64,000 nucleotides of DNA from Branchipolynoe longqiensis (Eukaryota > Annelida > Polychaeta > Phyllodocida > Polynoidae), in the NCBI GenBank assembly GCA_030323885.1, contig CM059193.1:94914852-94978851 (forward strand). Direction: 5' to 3'. Position 1 is the first letter of the stretch; every line of letters starts with the position of its first letter. This document shows, one piece after another, positions 31,706 through 42,565 of the stretch. Both the position numbers and the translations under genes were made by a program. The notes beneath the pieces were generated by a model. The model saw only the letters and a program-made list of their open reading frames with translations, did no database searches and was not told the origin of the DNA.

Positions 31706-34506
31706 ATGCAGGTATAGCAGGTATAGCAATACCTCAGGGAGTTTGACGCCCCTGCCTTGCAGAGTTCTAAACCACTGCCTTGTGGTACAGGTCCTTGACA
31801 GAACCGAAGGCTAAGGGAGCAAACCCTAAACAGAAAACCATGTCACTGTGGCAGCATTAAGGGCGGTTGATGTATGGAACTCCCAACATCTCCCGACCAG
31901 CCACTGCAGGGACAAATAGATTTGCGCCTGTCTTGACATGTTCTTGCCGGTGTGAAACCTCTATTTGCTCCCCGAGAGAGTGCCGCTGGTAACTTGCAAA
32001 AGCCAGCAGCACTTCATCACTTTTGCAGGCAGCTTTCATGAAATGTACAACCGCACAAAACACCATACCGGCTCGGTCGTCGCCCGGGTTATCAAGGACC
32101 GCGCTGCTCGAGCTCATCTTCCGTCGACAGCGGAAAATCAGCTAGGAGGAACACAACGCAACACAACACAACTACTGACAATTGCCCAATGGAACGTCAG
32201 GACTCTTCTCGACCGAGAAGCAGCTGACCGACCAGAAAGACGTACGGCACTAGTAGCAATGGAACTGGCAAAATACAACATCGACATTGCCGCCCTATGC
32301 GAAACAAGGTTCTCAGAGTCTGGTAGTCTCAATGACCTGGAATACTCTTTCTTCTGGAGTGGCAAACCCGAAGGAGAGAGAAGGGAGGCAGGAGTGGGCT
32401 TTGCTATCAAAAAGGACATCGTCACAAAGCTGACAGAAATGCCACGGCCAGTAAGTGACAGAATCATGACGATGAGACTACCTTTGAGCAAGGACAACTT
32501 TGCTACAATTATCAGTGTGTACGCTCCAACAATGACAAACCCAGATGATAACAAGGAGGCCTTCTACAACCAGCTGGCAAGTACGCTCAGTGACATCCCT
32601 CACACTGATAAGCTACTGCTGATAGGAGACTTCAATGCAAGGATAGGAAGAGACAATGACAAGTGGCCCTTGGTCATGGGCAAACATGGAATCGGGAAAT
32701 GCAACTCCAATGGTGAGCTCCTACTGGCTTTGTGCTCTGAGTTCGAACTGATAGTGACAAACACCATGTTCAAGCAGAAGGATGAACGCAAGACCACTTG
32801 GATGCATCCTCGTTCCAGGCACTGGCATATGATCGACTTCATCATCACAAGGTGCCGGGATAAGATGGACATCCACAGTACTCGAGCCATGCGTGGAGCT
32901 AACTGCTGGACCGATCACCAGATGCTAAGGTCAAAAGTGGCATTCAGAATACGAGAAAAACACAACAGGCAAGGGACAAATAAACCGACAAAGCTCAACA
33001 CAGCAAAATTAAGTACCATCAGTCACAGGGAGAGCTTCAAGCGGGAGATGGACAGCGCTCTCGCACAATGGGAGGAGAAGGAAAGCCCAACACCAGATGA
33101 GGAATGGGCAGCGTTGCAGCAGGTTGTATACAACACAGCTAAAACTTATCTCGGCAAGCCAGACAGAAAACATCAGGACTGGTTCGACCCCAACAATCAG
33201 GAGCTACAGAATCTTATGAGCAGAAGAGACCAAGCCCACCAGAGAGTGTTGCAGACCAGGAACACTAGATCCACCACTGCAGCATACAAAGATGCCTGCA
33301 GATTGCTACAAAAATGCACCCGTGCATTGAAGTCAGACTGGTGGGAAATGAAGGCAGAGGAGCTGCAGAGAGCTGCAGACAGAAACAACATGAAGGGCTT
33401 CTACAGCGGACTGAAGGAAGTGTGGGGACCCGTGAAGAAGGGAGCTGTTCACCTGAAATCAACAGATGGAACGGAGACCTTTTCCGACAGCAAGAGAGTT
33501 GTGGCAAGATGGAGCGAACACTTCCAGAAGCTACTCAACGTCCCTGGTGACATAGATCACGAAGCTCTGAACAACATCCAGCAGCGCATTACCAAAACAT
33601 GCCTCGATGAGATTCCAACCATGGATGAGATGGCTAGAGCAATCGCCAGCCTGAAAGATGGCAAAGCACCTGGGGGTGATGGAATTCCTGCCGAGGTATG
33701 GAAGCATGGAGGAGACAATCTGCTCAACAGACTGCACCAACTAATCACCAATGCCTGGGAGGAGGGTTCTGTACCCCAAGCATGGAAGGATGCCAGCATT
33801 GTAACCATCTACAAGAAAGGTGATCGAACAGACTGTGGGAACTATAGAGGAATCTCTCTTCTTTCCATAGCAGGCAAGATCTTCGCCAGGATCCTACTCA
33901 ACAGACTATCTATTCACATAACACCTGATGTAGTTCCGGAGTCACAGTGTGGCTTCAGAGGTAACCGGAGCACCGTGGATATGATATTTTGTCTCCGACA
34001 GCTACAAGAAAAGTGCATTGAGCAGGACCGACCACTGTACATGGTATTTGTCGATTTCACTAAGGCATTTGATACAGTCGGGAGGACCGGGCTATGGCAG
34101 CTACTGAGGAAGTACGGATGCCCAGAGAAGTTCACAACTATGATCGAGGCTCTACATACAGGAATGATGGCGAATGTTAGTGCTGGAGGGGAAGTCTCGG
34201 AATCGTTTGGGGTTACCAATGGGGTCAAGCAAGGTTGTGTACTGGCCCCCACGCTCTTCTCCATCTTCCTATCAGCAATGCTAGACGAGGCTTTCCGAGA
34301 CATGGGGGATGGCATCTATATACAGTCCAGACAGAGCGCTGACCTATTCAATGTCGCACACTTCAGAGCGAAGACCAAGACTACTCAGATACTGGTGAGA
34401 GAGCTACTATTCGCAGATGACAGTGCACTGGTTGCCCACTCTGCTGAAGAGACCCAGAAAATAGTGGACGCTTTCTCCGATGCATCAAAGAAGTTTGGTT
34501 TTCCCC

Positions 34507-34537
<31 letters not shown>

Positions 34538-35275
34538 AATGGCCTGAAAATTAACATCAAGAAGACGGAGGTGCTGTACCAACCCAACTCTACAAGAACC
34601 CGAGAGGAGGAGATCATGGTTGACGGAAACAAGCTGAACTCTGTTCCGGAATTCACCTATCTCGGATGCACAATATCAAGTGATGGACGCATTGATGCTG
34701 AGATACAGAGGAGGATGGCCAAGGCTAGCGCATCTTTCGGCCGACTACGCCAGAGACTCTGGAACAACCACCATGTGTCCATTCGGGTCAAAGGTAAGAT
34801 CTACCGCGCAATCGTGCTATCCACCCTACTATACGGAGCCGAGGCCTGGACAGTGTACAGACAGCAGGTGAAAAAGCTGCATGCCTTCATGATGCGACAT
34901 CTGCGTTCAATCATGAGGCTAACCTGGAAGGACAAAGTGACGAATAAGGAAATACTCGAACGGATGGGGCTGCCCTCTATGGAAGATCTTCTGATCAAAA
35001 AGAATCTCCGGTGGACTGGACCCCTCATGAGGATGTCATCAGACAGGCTACCAAAGCAGATCCTCTATTCTCAACTGTCTTCTGGCTACAGAAAGAGAGG
35101 GCGCCCCCGTCTCCGGTTCAAAGATACCATCAAGAGAAACCTGAAGCTGGGAGACATTAAGACCGACTCATGGACGCAACTCTCATAGCAGAGAGCTAAA
35201 TGGAGAGCGGCAGTCAAGTAATGAAAGCGTCTTTGTCGCATCGCGACCGACAGCTTGATGATGATGATGATGCAT
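31706..35275 (+). mobile_element. RTE-clade LINE, full length (copy 2)
   Basis: Same element as 23,889-27,400: same 5' start, UTR, ORF, 3' UTR and GATGATGATG tail. The left flank TGATGTATCATGTATG (31,693-31,708) recurs after the downstream derivative (35,585-35,600), a candidate target-site duplication enclosing both. Confidence 0.9.
31965..35188 (+). pseudogene. RTE ORF2: AP-endonuclease and reverse transcriptase, interrupted (copy 2)
   Basis: The frame is open for 860 codons from 31,965 to 34,547. It holds QWNVRTL (about residues 75-81), CETR (112-115), LLIGDFNARIG, RT motifs including VTNGVKQGCVLAPTLF (damaged in copy 1), FVDFTKAFDTV (Asp near 697) and LFADD (815-819). The start is uncertain: an internal ATG at 32,259 matches the first ATG of copy 1. 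A 44-base C-run/T-run insertion at 34,499-34,542 shifts the frame. The remaining C-terminal part (34,571-35,188) ends early at a TAG where copy 1 has CAG, about 20 residues before the usual stop. So copy 2 is intact where copy 1 is broken and the reverse. Both could be assembly errors. Confidence 0.92.
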
Positions 35276-35590
35276 GGAACTCCAACATCTCCCGACCAGC
35301 ACTTACAGGGACAAATAGTTTGCGGCCTGTCTGATATGTTCTCGCTGGTGTGGGAACCTCTATTTGCTCCCCGAGAGAGTGCCGCTGGTAACTTGCAAAA
35401 GCCAGCAGACTTCAACACTTTTGCAGCAGCTTTCATGAAATGAAATCAGGAGAAACTTGAGCTGAGAGGGACATTAGACCGACTCATGGACGCAACTCTC
35501 ACAGCAGAGAGCTAAATGGAGAGCGGCAGTCAAGTAATGAAAGCAGTCTTTGTCGCATTGCGACCGACAGCATGATGATGATGATGATGT
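35276..35590 (+). mobile_element. RTE deletion derivative, copy 2
   Basis: Counterpart of 27,401-27,716 with the same TTTCATGAAATGAAATCAGG junction. Many single-base losses relative to copy 1 (for example GAAAGCGTC, CTCCAACATC, GACATTAGACC) concentrate at 35,225-35,475. Confidence 0.85.
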
Positions 35591-36092
35591 ATCATGTATG
35601 CTGTATCATGTATGCGTATATCCATGTATATATTCTATATGTTAATGTCCATGTATGTAATCTGAAATGTATATCCATGTGTGATTGCTGTATGTTAATG
35701 TCCTTGTGGGTGTGTTCTATATCAATATCCCATAGCTGTATGCTGTATCATGTATGCTTATCTCCATGTCTTTTGTGCAGTTCTGTGAGTAACTGCAGTG
35801 AGTTAGTGTAGGCACTTCTAGAGCAACCGGAACAGCCGTTCAAACTGATTCTAGCCATATCAGTGCAGGTTGAGCTCTCTGCCATTGGACCAGCCCTTAC
35901 TCAGGGCCGCACACAATATTGCACTTCCAGACTGAATAGTTAGTGACGTCCTCTTCAGGAAGTATTGATAGTGCAGAGGGTTGGATTCCCCTCCATGTGT
36001 GAAATGTCACTTACCCAGTACGGTGGGCGATTACCTGAGGGAACCTTGGTAGCATAACGGTGAGAATGCCCACACAGGGAGGCGGTAGACAT
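35591..36092. other. Degenerate ATGTATGCTG tandem flank, then spacer (copy 2)
   Basis: Counterpart of 27,717-28,223. No gene. Confidence 0.5.
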
Positions 36093-36557
36093 GGGCCGTA
36101 ATCGATTAACACGACCCGGGCGACTCGGGTCACCCGAGTCATCAGAATTTCAAATAGAACACCGCGAGTGGAGTCGACAAATACACATGCTGTGTGCAAA
36201 ACAACACGACCCCAGTAGCCCACCTCTTGGCTGGGGTTTGCGAGGAGCGATGATGTCACATTTGTGCTGGTACCGTCCTGTAGGATAACAGCCACCGGTA
36301 CCAGTCATACCTATTTTTTTTTGGTAATAACATAGATTAATGAAATGGAAATATCACTAAACTATGCCATCATAAAAATATTTAAATCATATTTTGCTGT
36401 AATTATATCGGCTATTAAAAAACAAATAAAAGGGCCACCATTTTTGTCACTCCTAGCGTGGAGAAGAGTAGTTGATTATTCGACCCGAGTCTGCAGGATG
36501 TGCGCATGCGCCAAAAAGTGGCTTGGGTGACCAGAGTCGATTAATCGATTACTCCCC
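36093..36557. mobile_element. 465-bp MITE with GGGCCGTAATCGATTAA ends (copy 2)
   Basis: Same TIRs as 28,224-28,687, with the right end ATTACTCCCC instead of ATTACGCCCC and about 15-20 interior substitutions, clearly more than seen across the RTE ORF. Confidence 0.8.
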
Positions 36558-37310
36558 CTGGGGTGCTGCTGGGCTGCTCAGGAGGCTGCTCTTGGTTTAC
36601 TTTGGGGCTGCCTCAGCGGTTGGCTCAGGGTTATTTCAGGGGCTGTACAAGAAGTGTTTAGGTGCTGTTCAGCGGCTGTACAAGAAGTGCTTAGGTGCTG
36701 TTCAGGGGATGTACAAGAAGTGTTTAGGTGCTGTTCAGGGGCTGTACAAGAAGTGTTTAGGTGCTGTTCAGGGGTTGTATAAGAAGTGTTTAGGTGTTGT
36801 TCAGGGTCTGTACAAGAAGTGTTTAGGTGCTGTTCAGGGGCTGTACAAGAAGTATGTAGGTGCTGTGCAAGGGCTGTACAGGAAGTGCTTAGGTGCTGTG
36901 CATGGGCTGTACAAGAAGTGCTTAGGTGCTGTTCAGGGACTGTACAAGAAGTGTTTAGGTGCTGTTCAGCGGCTGTACAAGAAGTGCTTAAGTGCTGTTC
37001 AGGGGTTGTACAAGAAGTGTTTAGGTGTTGTTCAGGGGATGCACAAGAAGTGTTTAGGTGCTGTGCAGGGGCAGTACAATACGTGTTTAGGTGCTGTGCA
37101 GGGGCAGTACAAGAAGTGTGTAGGTGCTGTGCATGGGCTGTACAAGAAGTGTTTAGGTGCTGTTCAGGGGTTGTACAAGAAGTGTTTAGGTGATGTTCAG
37201 GGGCTGTACAAGAAGTGTTTAGGTGCTCTTCAGGGGCTGTACAAGAAGTGTTTAGGTGCTGTTCAGGGGTTGTACAAGAAGTGTTTAGGTGTTGTTCAGG
37301 GGCTGTTCAG
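36558..37310. repeat. 33-bp minisatellite, copy 2 (about 20 units)
   Basis: CTGTACAAGAAGTGTTTAGG plus TGCTGTTCAGGGG. The 315-codon frame 36,472-37,419 reads (LYKKCLGAVQG)n with substitutions but no indel. Replacement changes (Y/C, R/K, H/Q, D/A) are common, which does not suggest a conserved protein. Confidence 0.95.
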
Positions 37311-37450
37311 AAACTCTGTAAGGACCTTTTGGCGGTGTTTCAGCAACTATTCCGGGCCTGGTCAGGGACTGTTCAGGGTCTGTTCGCGGGACGATCGGGG
37401 CTGTTCTGGAGCTGTGTAAAGGGTGGTTCGGGACTGTTTGAGGGCCGTTA
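37311..37450. repeat. Degenerate 11-mer array (GGGACTGTTCA)
   Basis: Continues from the 33-bp array as decayed 11-bp steps: GGACTGTTCAG, GGTCTGTTCGC, GGGGCTGTTCT. Supports an 11-mer origin for the whole family. Confidence 0.7.
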
Positions 37451-37820
37451 AGGGACTGTTCCTCCCACCCCTGTCCGCTTCCTCTTGCTCGCCCCTTTCT
37501 CCCCTCCCCCTGTTCGCTTCCCCCTGCTCCCCCCCCCCTGCCTCCCACCACTGCCCATTCCCCTTTCCGCTGCCACATCCCCCTCGTCCACCTGTTCCCA
37601 TCCCGCTTCCCCTACCACCTCCCTCTGACAGCTGCCCATCTCCTCCCCTTCCTGTCCCTTGCCCCCTCTCCCTGTCCCCTCTCCCTCCGCTCCCCACCCC
37701 TTCCTATGCCCCCTCCCCTTCCCCCTTCGCCTCCCCTACCCCCTGCCCCTCGCCCTGCTCGCTCCCCCGTGGCCCGGTGCCACATCTGCCCACAGACCGC
37801 CCCCGCCGGGAGCAGGTAAC
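37451..37820. repeat. C-rich tract
   Basis: CCCCTTCCC-type sequence with few G on the plus strand. Proline-rich frames are artefacts of composition. Confidence 0.85.
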
Positions 37821-37912
37821 GGAATGATCAAAACAATTCTATCAGAATCCGTATGCATCAAGCCGTGGCCCGGGTTACCTTAGTTATTGAGTCGCAGCTT
37901 CCGAGAATGACA

Positions 37913-38022
37913 TCTCGCCGCCTCTCACCGCCTCTCGCCGCTTCTCGCCGCCTATCGCCGCCTCTCACCGCCTCTCACCGCCTCTCGCCGCCTCTCGCCG
38001 CCTCTCGGCGCCTCTCGTCGCA
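37913..38022. repeat. 10-bp repeat CGCCTCTCGC, about 10 copies
   Basis: CTCGCCGCCTCTCACCGCCT with one CTATCGC and one CGGCGC variant. Embedded in a CpG-rich patch. Confidence 0.9.
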
Positions 38023-38507
38023 TCCAACTTGAGAGCCTCACTTTTAAAACTGCCGGGCTGAGTTACCGCTGCGTAGCGCAGCGCGCGTCAGCGTAAACTC
38101 ATAATTGACCTGCAGGCGCTGGAGGGAAAGAAGTGCACATAGTCCTGGTGGCGCATCGGACAACAGCGGCGACCGTTAGTATTTTCTTCCTTTCTGTTTC
38201 TTAAACAAATAAATAAGCGACAAAAACAAAGTCCCAACGTTATTTATTTCCGCGTGGTACGCCCGCCAGTCTAGCGCATTCAACGGACCCTGACGAGGTC
38301 TGCAGCGGCCAGTTAGCCTTCCGCCGGCGGCGCCCCCTCGTGGGTGGGTTAAATAGGACCCCAAGGGGGCGCTGCCGGCCGCCTGATAAGGTGACGACCC
38401 CTGGTGGCGCGGTCTGCAACTACAGATTTCCGCCACGGCCGGGCAGGAGAACCAACAGTGACAGATCGGCGGCCATCTTTGAAAGTGGCCGGCGCCATAT
38501 GGCGAGT
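38023..38507. other. GC-rich spacer with several CTCF-like cores
   Basis: No gene. CTGGTGGCGC at about 38,144, GCGCCCCCTCGTGGG at about 38,329, CCAAGGGGGCGCTG at about 38,361 and CCCTGGTGGCGC at about 38,399 resemble the CTCF core on one or other strand. Clustering within 270 bp is notable; function is inference. Confidence 0.45.
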
Positions 38508-38690
38508 TGGTTGGTTCTTGGAGATTAACGTCCTGGTAACATATAAGGTCATATCAGGACGGGTACCCACAGTGCGCACTCATGGTGACTTTTTAGTGCT
38601 GCCCCACATAGAGATTAGGCTGCCAGCTCCATTAGCAAATATCCCACTCATATACATTGTCCATGATGTGCGCAACATGGGTAATTAAGA
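38508..38690 (-). mobile_element. SINE family B (minus), 3' half
   Basis: ATAAGGTCATATCAGGACGG and CAGTGCGCACTCATGGTGAC in reverse orientation; the tRNA-like head is missing. Confidence 0.8.
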
Positions 38691-38707
38691 GCGCGAGACT
38701 GTATATT

Positions 38708-38958
38708 CGCAGTAGATTTCAAAGCGACTATTGGCGCTGTCTATATTGTCATTCTGAACTAACGAAATGGCCACCGATTGATGCACCACCTACTGTAAAT
38801 TCTCTGAAACCAATATTACACAGTTAACAAAATTGTGCAGTAGATTTAATGTGACTATTGGCACCATCTACATTTTCCTTGTGAACTAACAAATGGCCGC
38901 TGTATGACACGCCACCTACTGTAAATTCTGAGCAATGGCTATGACACAGTTAGCGAAT
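38708..38958. repeat. Tandem duplication of about 126 bp
   Basis: GCAGTAGATTTCAAAGCGAC and GCAGTAGATTTAATGTGACT begin two diverged copies, each containing GACTATTGGC, GAACTAAC(G)AAATGGCC and CCACCTACTGTAAATTCT and ending near ACACAGTTA. Not recognised as a known element. Confidence 0.8.
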
Positions 38959-39317
38959 CTAGACACTTCGACCAGAGCCTTTCAACCGATCGGACGTGTT
39001 TCCTTAGCACAGATTTGCCATCCCATCCACCCAACTAATAACATAGATCAGTAGGGTTAAGTGCCTGAAATCCTCGAACTATATAAATCATCAACATCTT
39101 CAACCTAACTGTAACAAGCTAAAATAGAAAGAATAAATGCCACTATATATTACTGTCTCACATTTTGTTCAATTATCCTGACACCGAGCCAATACAAATA
39201 CTGATGCATATCAAACCAGCTTCATAGCTGTCCAGCCACGAAAGCAAGTCTCAAAGGAGCGTACTTACAATGGGCAGAATAAATACTGTATCAATAAACA
39301 AATTTAAATTTTAAAAG
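38959..39317. other. Spacer with a scrap of SINE family B
   Basis: About 39,150-39,200 includes CACATTTTGTTCAATTATCC and TGACACCGAGCCAATAC, like the SINE body. Otherwise nothing recognised. Confidence 0.4.
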
Positions 39318-39455
39318 CCAACCAATCCTTGCCATATCCTAACAATGCCAGCACCTGGCTAAGAAGCAAAAAGTATAAATTTGTAAGTCATTGGTTTGAC
39401 TCAACCAGGCTTCGAACCCGTGGAGACAGCCGCTCAACTACTTCGGTCATCCCGT
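39318..39455 (-). mobile_element. SINE family B head region (minus)
   Basis: On the minus strand the head reads ATGACCGAAGTAGTTGAGCG (box A region) and GGGTTCGAAGCC (box B), then the body CAAACCAATGACTTACAAAT. The distal body continues at 39,150-39,200 with an intervening insertion. Confidence 0.75.
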
Positions 39456-39785
39456 CTGTGTTGCGGGTGCGGGCCGCCAGGCGGCGTGTATCTGCGGCCA
39501 GAAGGAGGCTGAGCTGATTGGTGCCGTGACTGGAGTTTTAACAGAGCGAACAGCATGCGGAGAAACGACGCGAAGCACGGCCCTGTCTATGTCGTGTTCA
39601 CGCACCGGCGCGTGTCGTAACACGCGTAGCCGGCGTGTGTCGTCATGGCAACGTGGTCACGGAGTCAGTGCCCATTTCCGGAAGAGGCTGGGATGAACTA
39701 GCTTATGGATGACGTCATCATTTGTTGTACAATGACGCACGTTGTAGCTATGGGAAGTGACCGGCACCAGCACCAACAGGCAGTA
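39456..39785. promoter_or_regulatory. CpG-rich patch with CRE and X-box-like motifs (candidate promoter)
   Basis: CATGGCAAC at about 39,644 (RFX X-box half), TTCCGGAAG at about 39,676 (ETS-like) and the CRE palindrome TGACGTCA at 39,710-39,717 lie within 75 bp in CpG-rich DNA. No downstream exon was recognised, since a 16-bp array follows. Low confidence. Confidence 0.25.
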
Positions 39786-41165
39786 CAAGTAACCAGTGTA
39801 TGTAGTAACCAGCATGTGAAGTAACCAGCATGTGAAGTAACCAGCATGTGAAGTAACCAGCATGTGAAGTAACCAGCATTTGAAGGAACCAGCATTTGAA
39901 GTGTCCAGCATGTGAAGTAACCAGTATGTCAAGTAACCAGCATGTCATTTGACCAGCACCAGCACAAACATGCAGTGCAAGTAACCAGCATGTGCAGTAA
40001 ACAGCATGTGAAGTAACCAGCAGTGAAATAAGCAGCATGTGAAGTAACCACCATGTGAACTAAGCAGCATGTGAAGTAACCAGCATGTGAATTAGCCAGC
40101 ATGTGAAGTAACCAGCATGTGATGTAACCAGCATGTGAAGTAACCAGGATGTGAAGTAACCAGCATGTGACATAACCACCATGTGACATAACCACCATGT
40201 GATGTAAACAGCATCTGCAGTAACCAGCATGTGAAGTAACCAGCATGTGAAGTAACCAGCATGTGAAGTAAGCAGCATGTGAAGTAAGCACCATTTGAAA
40301 TGACCAGGATGTGAAGTAACCAGCATGTGAAGTAACCAGCATGTGAAGTAACCAGGATGTGATGTAACCAGCATGTGACATAACCACCATGTGAAGTAAC
40401 CACCATGTGATTAACCATCATGTGAAGTAAGCAGCATGTGAAGTAACCACCGTGTGAAGTAACCAGCATGTGAAGTAAGCAGCATATGCCATATGATATA
40501 ACCAGCATGTGAAGTAACCACCATGTGATGTAACCAGCATGTGACGTAACCAGCATGTGCAGTAAGCAGCATGTGAAGTACCCAGCATGTGAAGTAACGA
40601 GCATATGACATAACCAGCATGTGAAGTAACCAGCATGTGAAGTAAGCACTGTGTGATGTAACCAGCATGTGAAGTAACCACCATGTGAAGTAACCTGCAG
40701 CAACCAGCATATGATGTAACCAGCATGTGAAATAACCAGCATGTGAAGTAACCAGCATCTGCAGTAACCAGCATGTGATGTAAACAGCAGTTGAAGTAAA
40801 CAGCATGTGAAGTAACCAGCATGTGAAGTAACTAGCATGTGATGGAACCATCATGTGAAGTAACCAGCATGTGAAGGAATCAGGATGTGAAGTAACCAGC
40901 ATGTGAAGTAAACAAGAGGTGACGTAATCAGCAGTTGAAGTAAGCAGCATGTGAAGTAACCAGCATGTGAAGTAACCAACACATGTAGTACCCTGTATAT
41001 GCATCAGCCATCCTCTGCATTATAGACATTGCAGTAACCAGCACCCTGTATATGCAATAACCAGCATATACAATACTAGCATCTGCAGTTACCAGCATGT
41101 GAAGTAACCAGCATCTGCAGTGACCAGCATGTGAAGTAACCAGCAGGTGAAGTAACCAGCATGTA
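39786..41165. repeat. 16-bp minisatellite (AGTAACCAGCATGTGA), about 80 copies
   Basis: Unit AGTAACCAGCATGTGA with frequent single changes (CCACCATG, AAGCAGC, GATGTAACC). Minus-strand frames reading 'LVTSHAGYFTCWLLHM' arise because three units make 48 bp. A non-repeat interruption lies at about 40,985-41,035. Confidence 0.97.
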
Positions 41166-41665
41166 TGTGAATGACAGACAACATACTTATATCTCCAGAT
41201 GTATGTGAATCACAGACATGTTTACATCCACAAATGTATGTGAATCATAGACAAAATGTTTGCATACACAGATGCCTGTGAATAACAGACAACATGGTTA
41301 CATACCCAGATGCCTGCGAATAACAGACAACATGGTTACATACACAGATGCCTGTGAATAACAGACAACATAGTTACATGTTTACATCCACATATGTAGG
41401 TGAATGACAGACTGCATCGTTACATCCACAAATGTCTGTGAATGACAGGCGCCATACTTACATCCACAGATGTCTGTGAATGACAGACAACATGTTTACA
41501 TCCACATCTGTCTGTGAATCACAGACAACATGTTTACTTCCACATATATTTGTGAATGACAGGCAACATCGCTACATCCACAGATGTATGTGAATCACAG
41601 ACAACATGCTTACATAAACAGATGCCTGTGAATAACAGACAACATGGTTACATACACATATTTCC
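41166..41665. repeat. About 40-bp minisatellite, about 12 copies
   Basis: Units contain CAGATG(C/T)CTGTGAAT(A/G)ACAG and ACAACATG(G/T)TTACAT. It joins the 16-bp array through ATGTATGTGAATGACAGAC without spacer. Confidence 0.93.
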
Positions 41666-42296
41666 TTCTGCAGCAACCTTTCAGCCCGGCAGAGAAAATA
41701 AGTTATTCTTTTCAAACTTTAAACCACAATAGAGAATGGACCAACAAGACGGCAAACAAATAGCCTTTTATTGCCGCAATGTTTGTTGTTTTCTTTCTTA
41801 TTGCTAGTTCCGTCGCTAGATCAAAGATGTACATACCGATGGGTTTCAGTTAACGTTGTTTGTGTACATCAATATACTAGATTGATTATTATTATTTACC
41901 TCAGTTTATTTTGAAGTAACAAGTATTCTATTGGTTGATGTTTAAGGTGAATCACAAACATGCTAACTTAATGCTGACAAGCACATACCAGTTGTCAGAC
42001 TGTGGGCTTCAGCAGTAACAGGTTATATCTCATTGATTTAGTAGTCCCTCCTTTGGTGCAACAGCTGTTTAATGAATAGTTACTAAAACAGAAGCTTTCA
42101 TGTGTGGTAATTTGTTAGTGTGTAGGGCGAGGCGGTCAGCTGACATCAGGCAGTTACGCCCCCTAGTGGGATTAGTGCTATCAACCCAGTAGTACTGGAC
42201 CGTGTGTAGCGCCAGTTAGAGGTAGTGGCAGGTCATGGAACTATCCAGACAGCCTAAAATTCATCAGTAATAATACAGACTTATTACTTAATGCTT
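41666..42296. other. Spacer, nothing recognised
   Basis: Contains a CTCF-like core on the minus strand (CCACTAGGGGGCGTAA, about 42,154-42,169). No exon or transposon signals. Confidence 0.4.
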
Positions 42297-42565
42297 GGTT
42301 GGTTTTTGGTGTTTTACGCCATGGCAACACCTAAGGTCATGTCATGACTGGTACAGACTTTTGACAGTAGGCACTTATGGTAACTTTATAATGCTGATCC
42401 ATGGATAGACCAGGCCTGACCTGATATCCCACTCAGTCACATTATTCAGACACTGAGCCAACCAGTCCTTACCATATCCTAATAATGCCGAGCGCCTGTC
42501 TAAGAAGTGACAATTATCAATATTTAAATCATTGGTTTGACTGGAGCAGGGTTCAAACCACACGA
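42297..42565 (-). mobile_element. SINE family B (minus)
   Basis: ACCTAAGGTCATGTCATGAC, CCACTCAGTCACATTATTCA and the box B complement GGGTTCAAACC near 42,550. The tail side begins at GGTTGGTTTTTGG. Confidence 0.85.

Larger units (their letters stand above)
29713..37050. repeat. Copy 2 of the 7.3-kb duplicated block
   Basis: Starts with the same TGAGTGCCCACTGTCACAAG found at 21,885 and reaches the bases matching the last pre-gap bases of copy 1 at about 37,050, after which the 33-bp array continues. Offset to copy 1 is 7,828 at the start, 7,825 at the ORF start and 7,876 at the ORF end, reflecting a 7-base and a 44-base indel. Confidence 0.9.

Noticed and set aside
39929..41004. Minus-strand frames reading LVTSHAGYFTCWLLHM repeatedly, looking like transmembrane proteins
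   Set aside because: Three 16-bp repeat units make 48 bp, giving an automatic 16-residue periodic frame; substitutions and indels break it freely.
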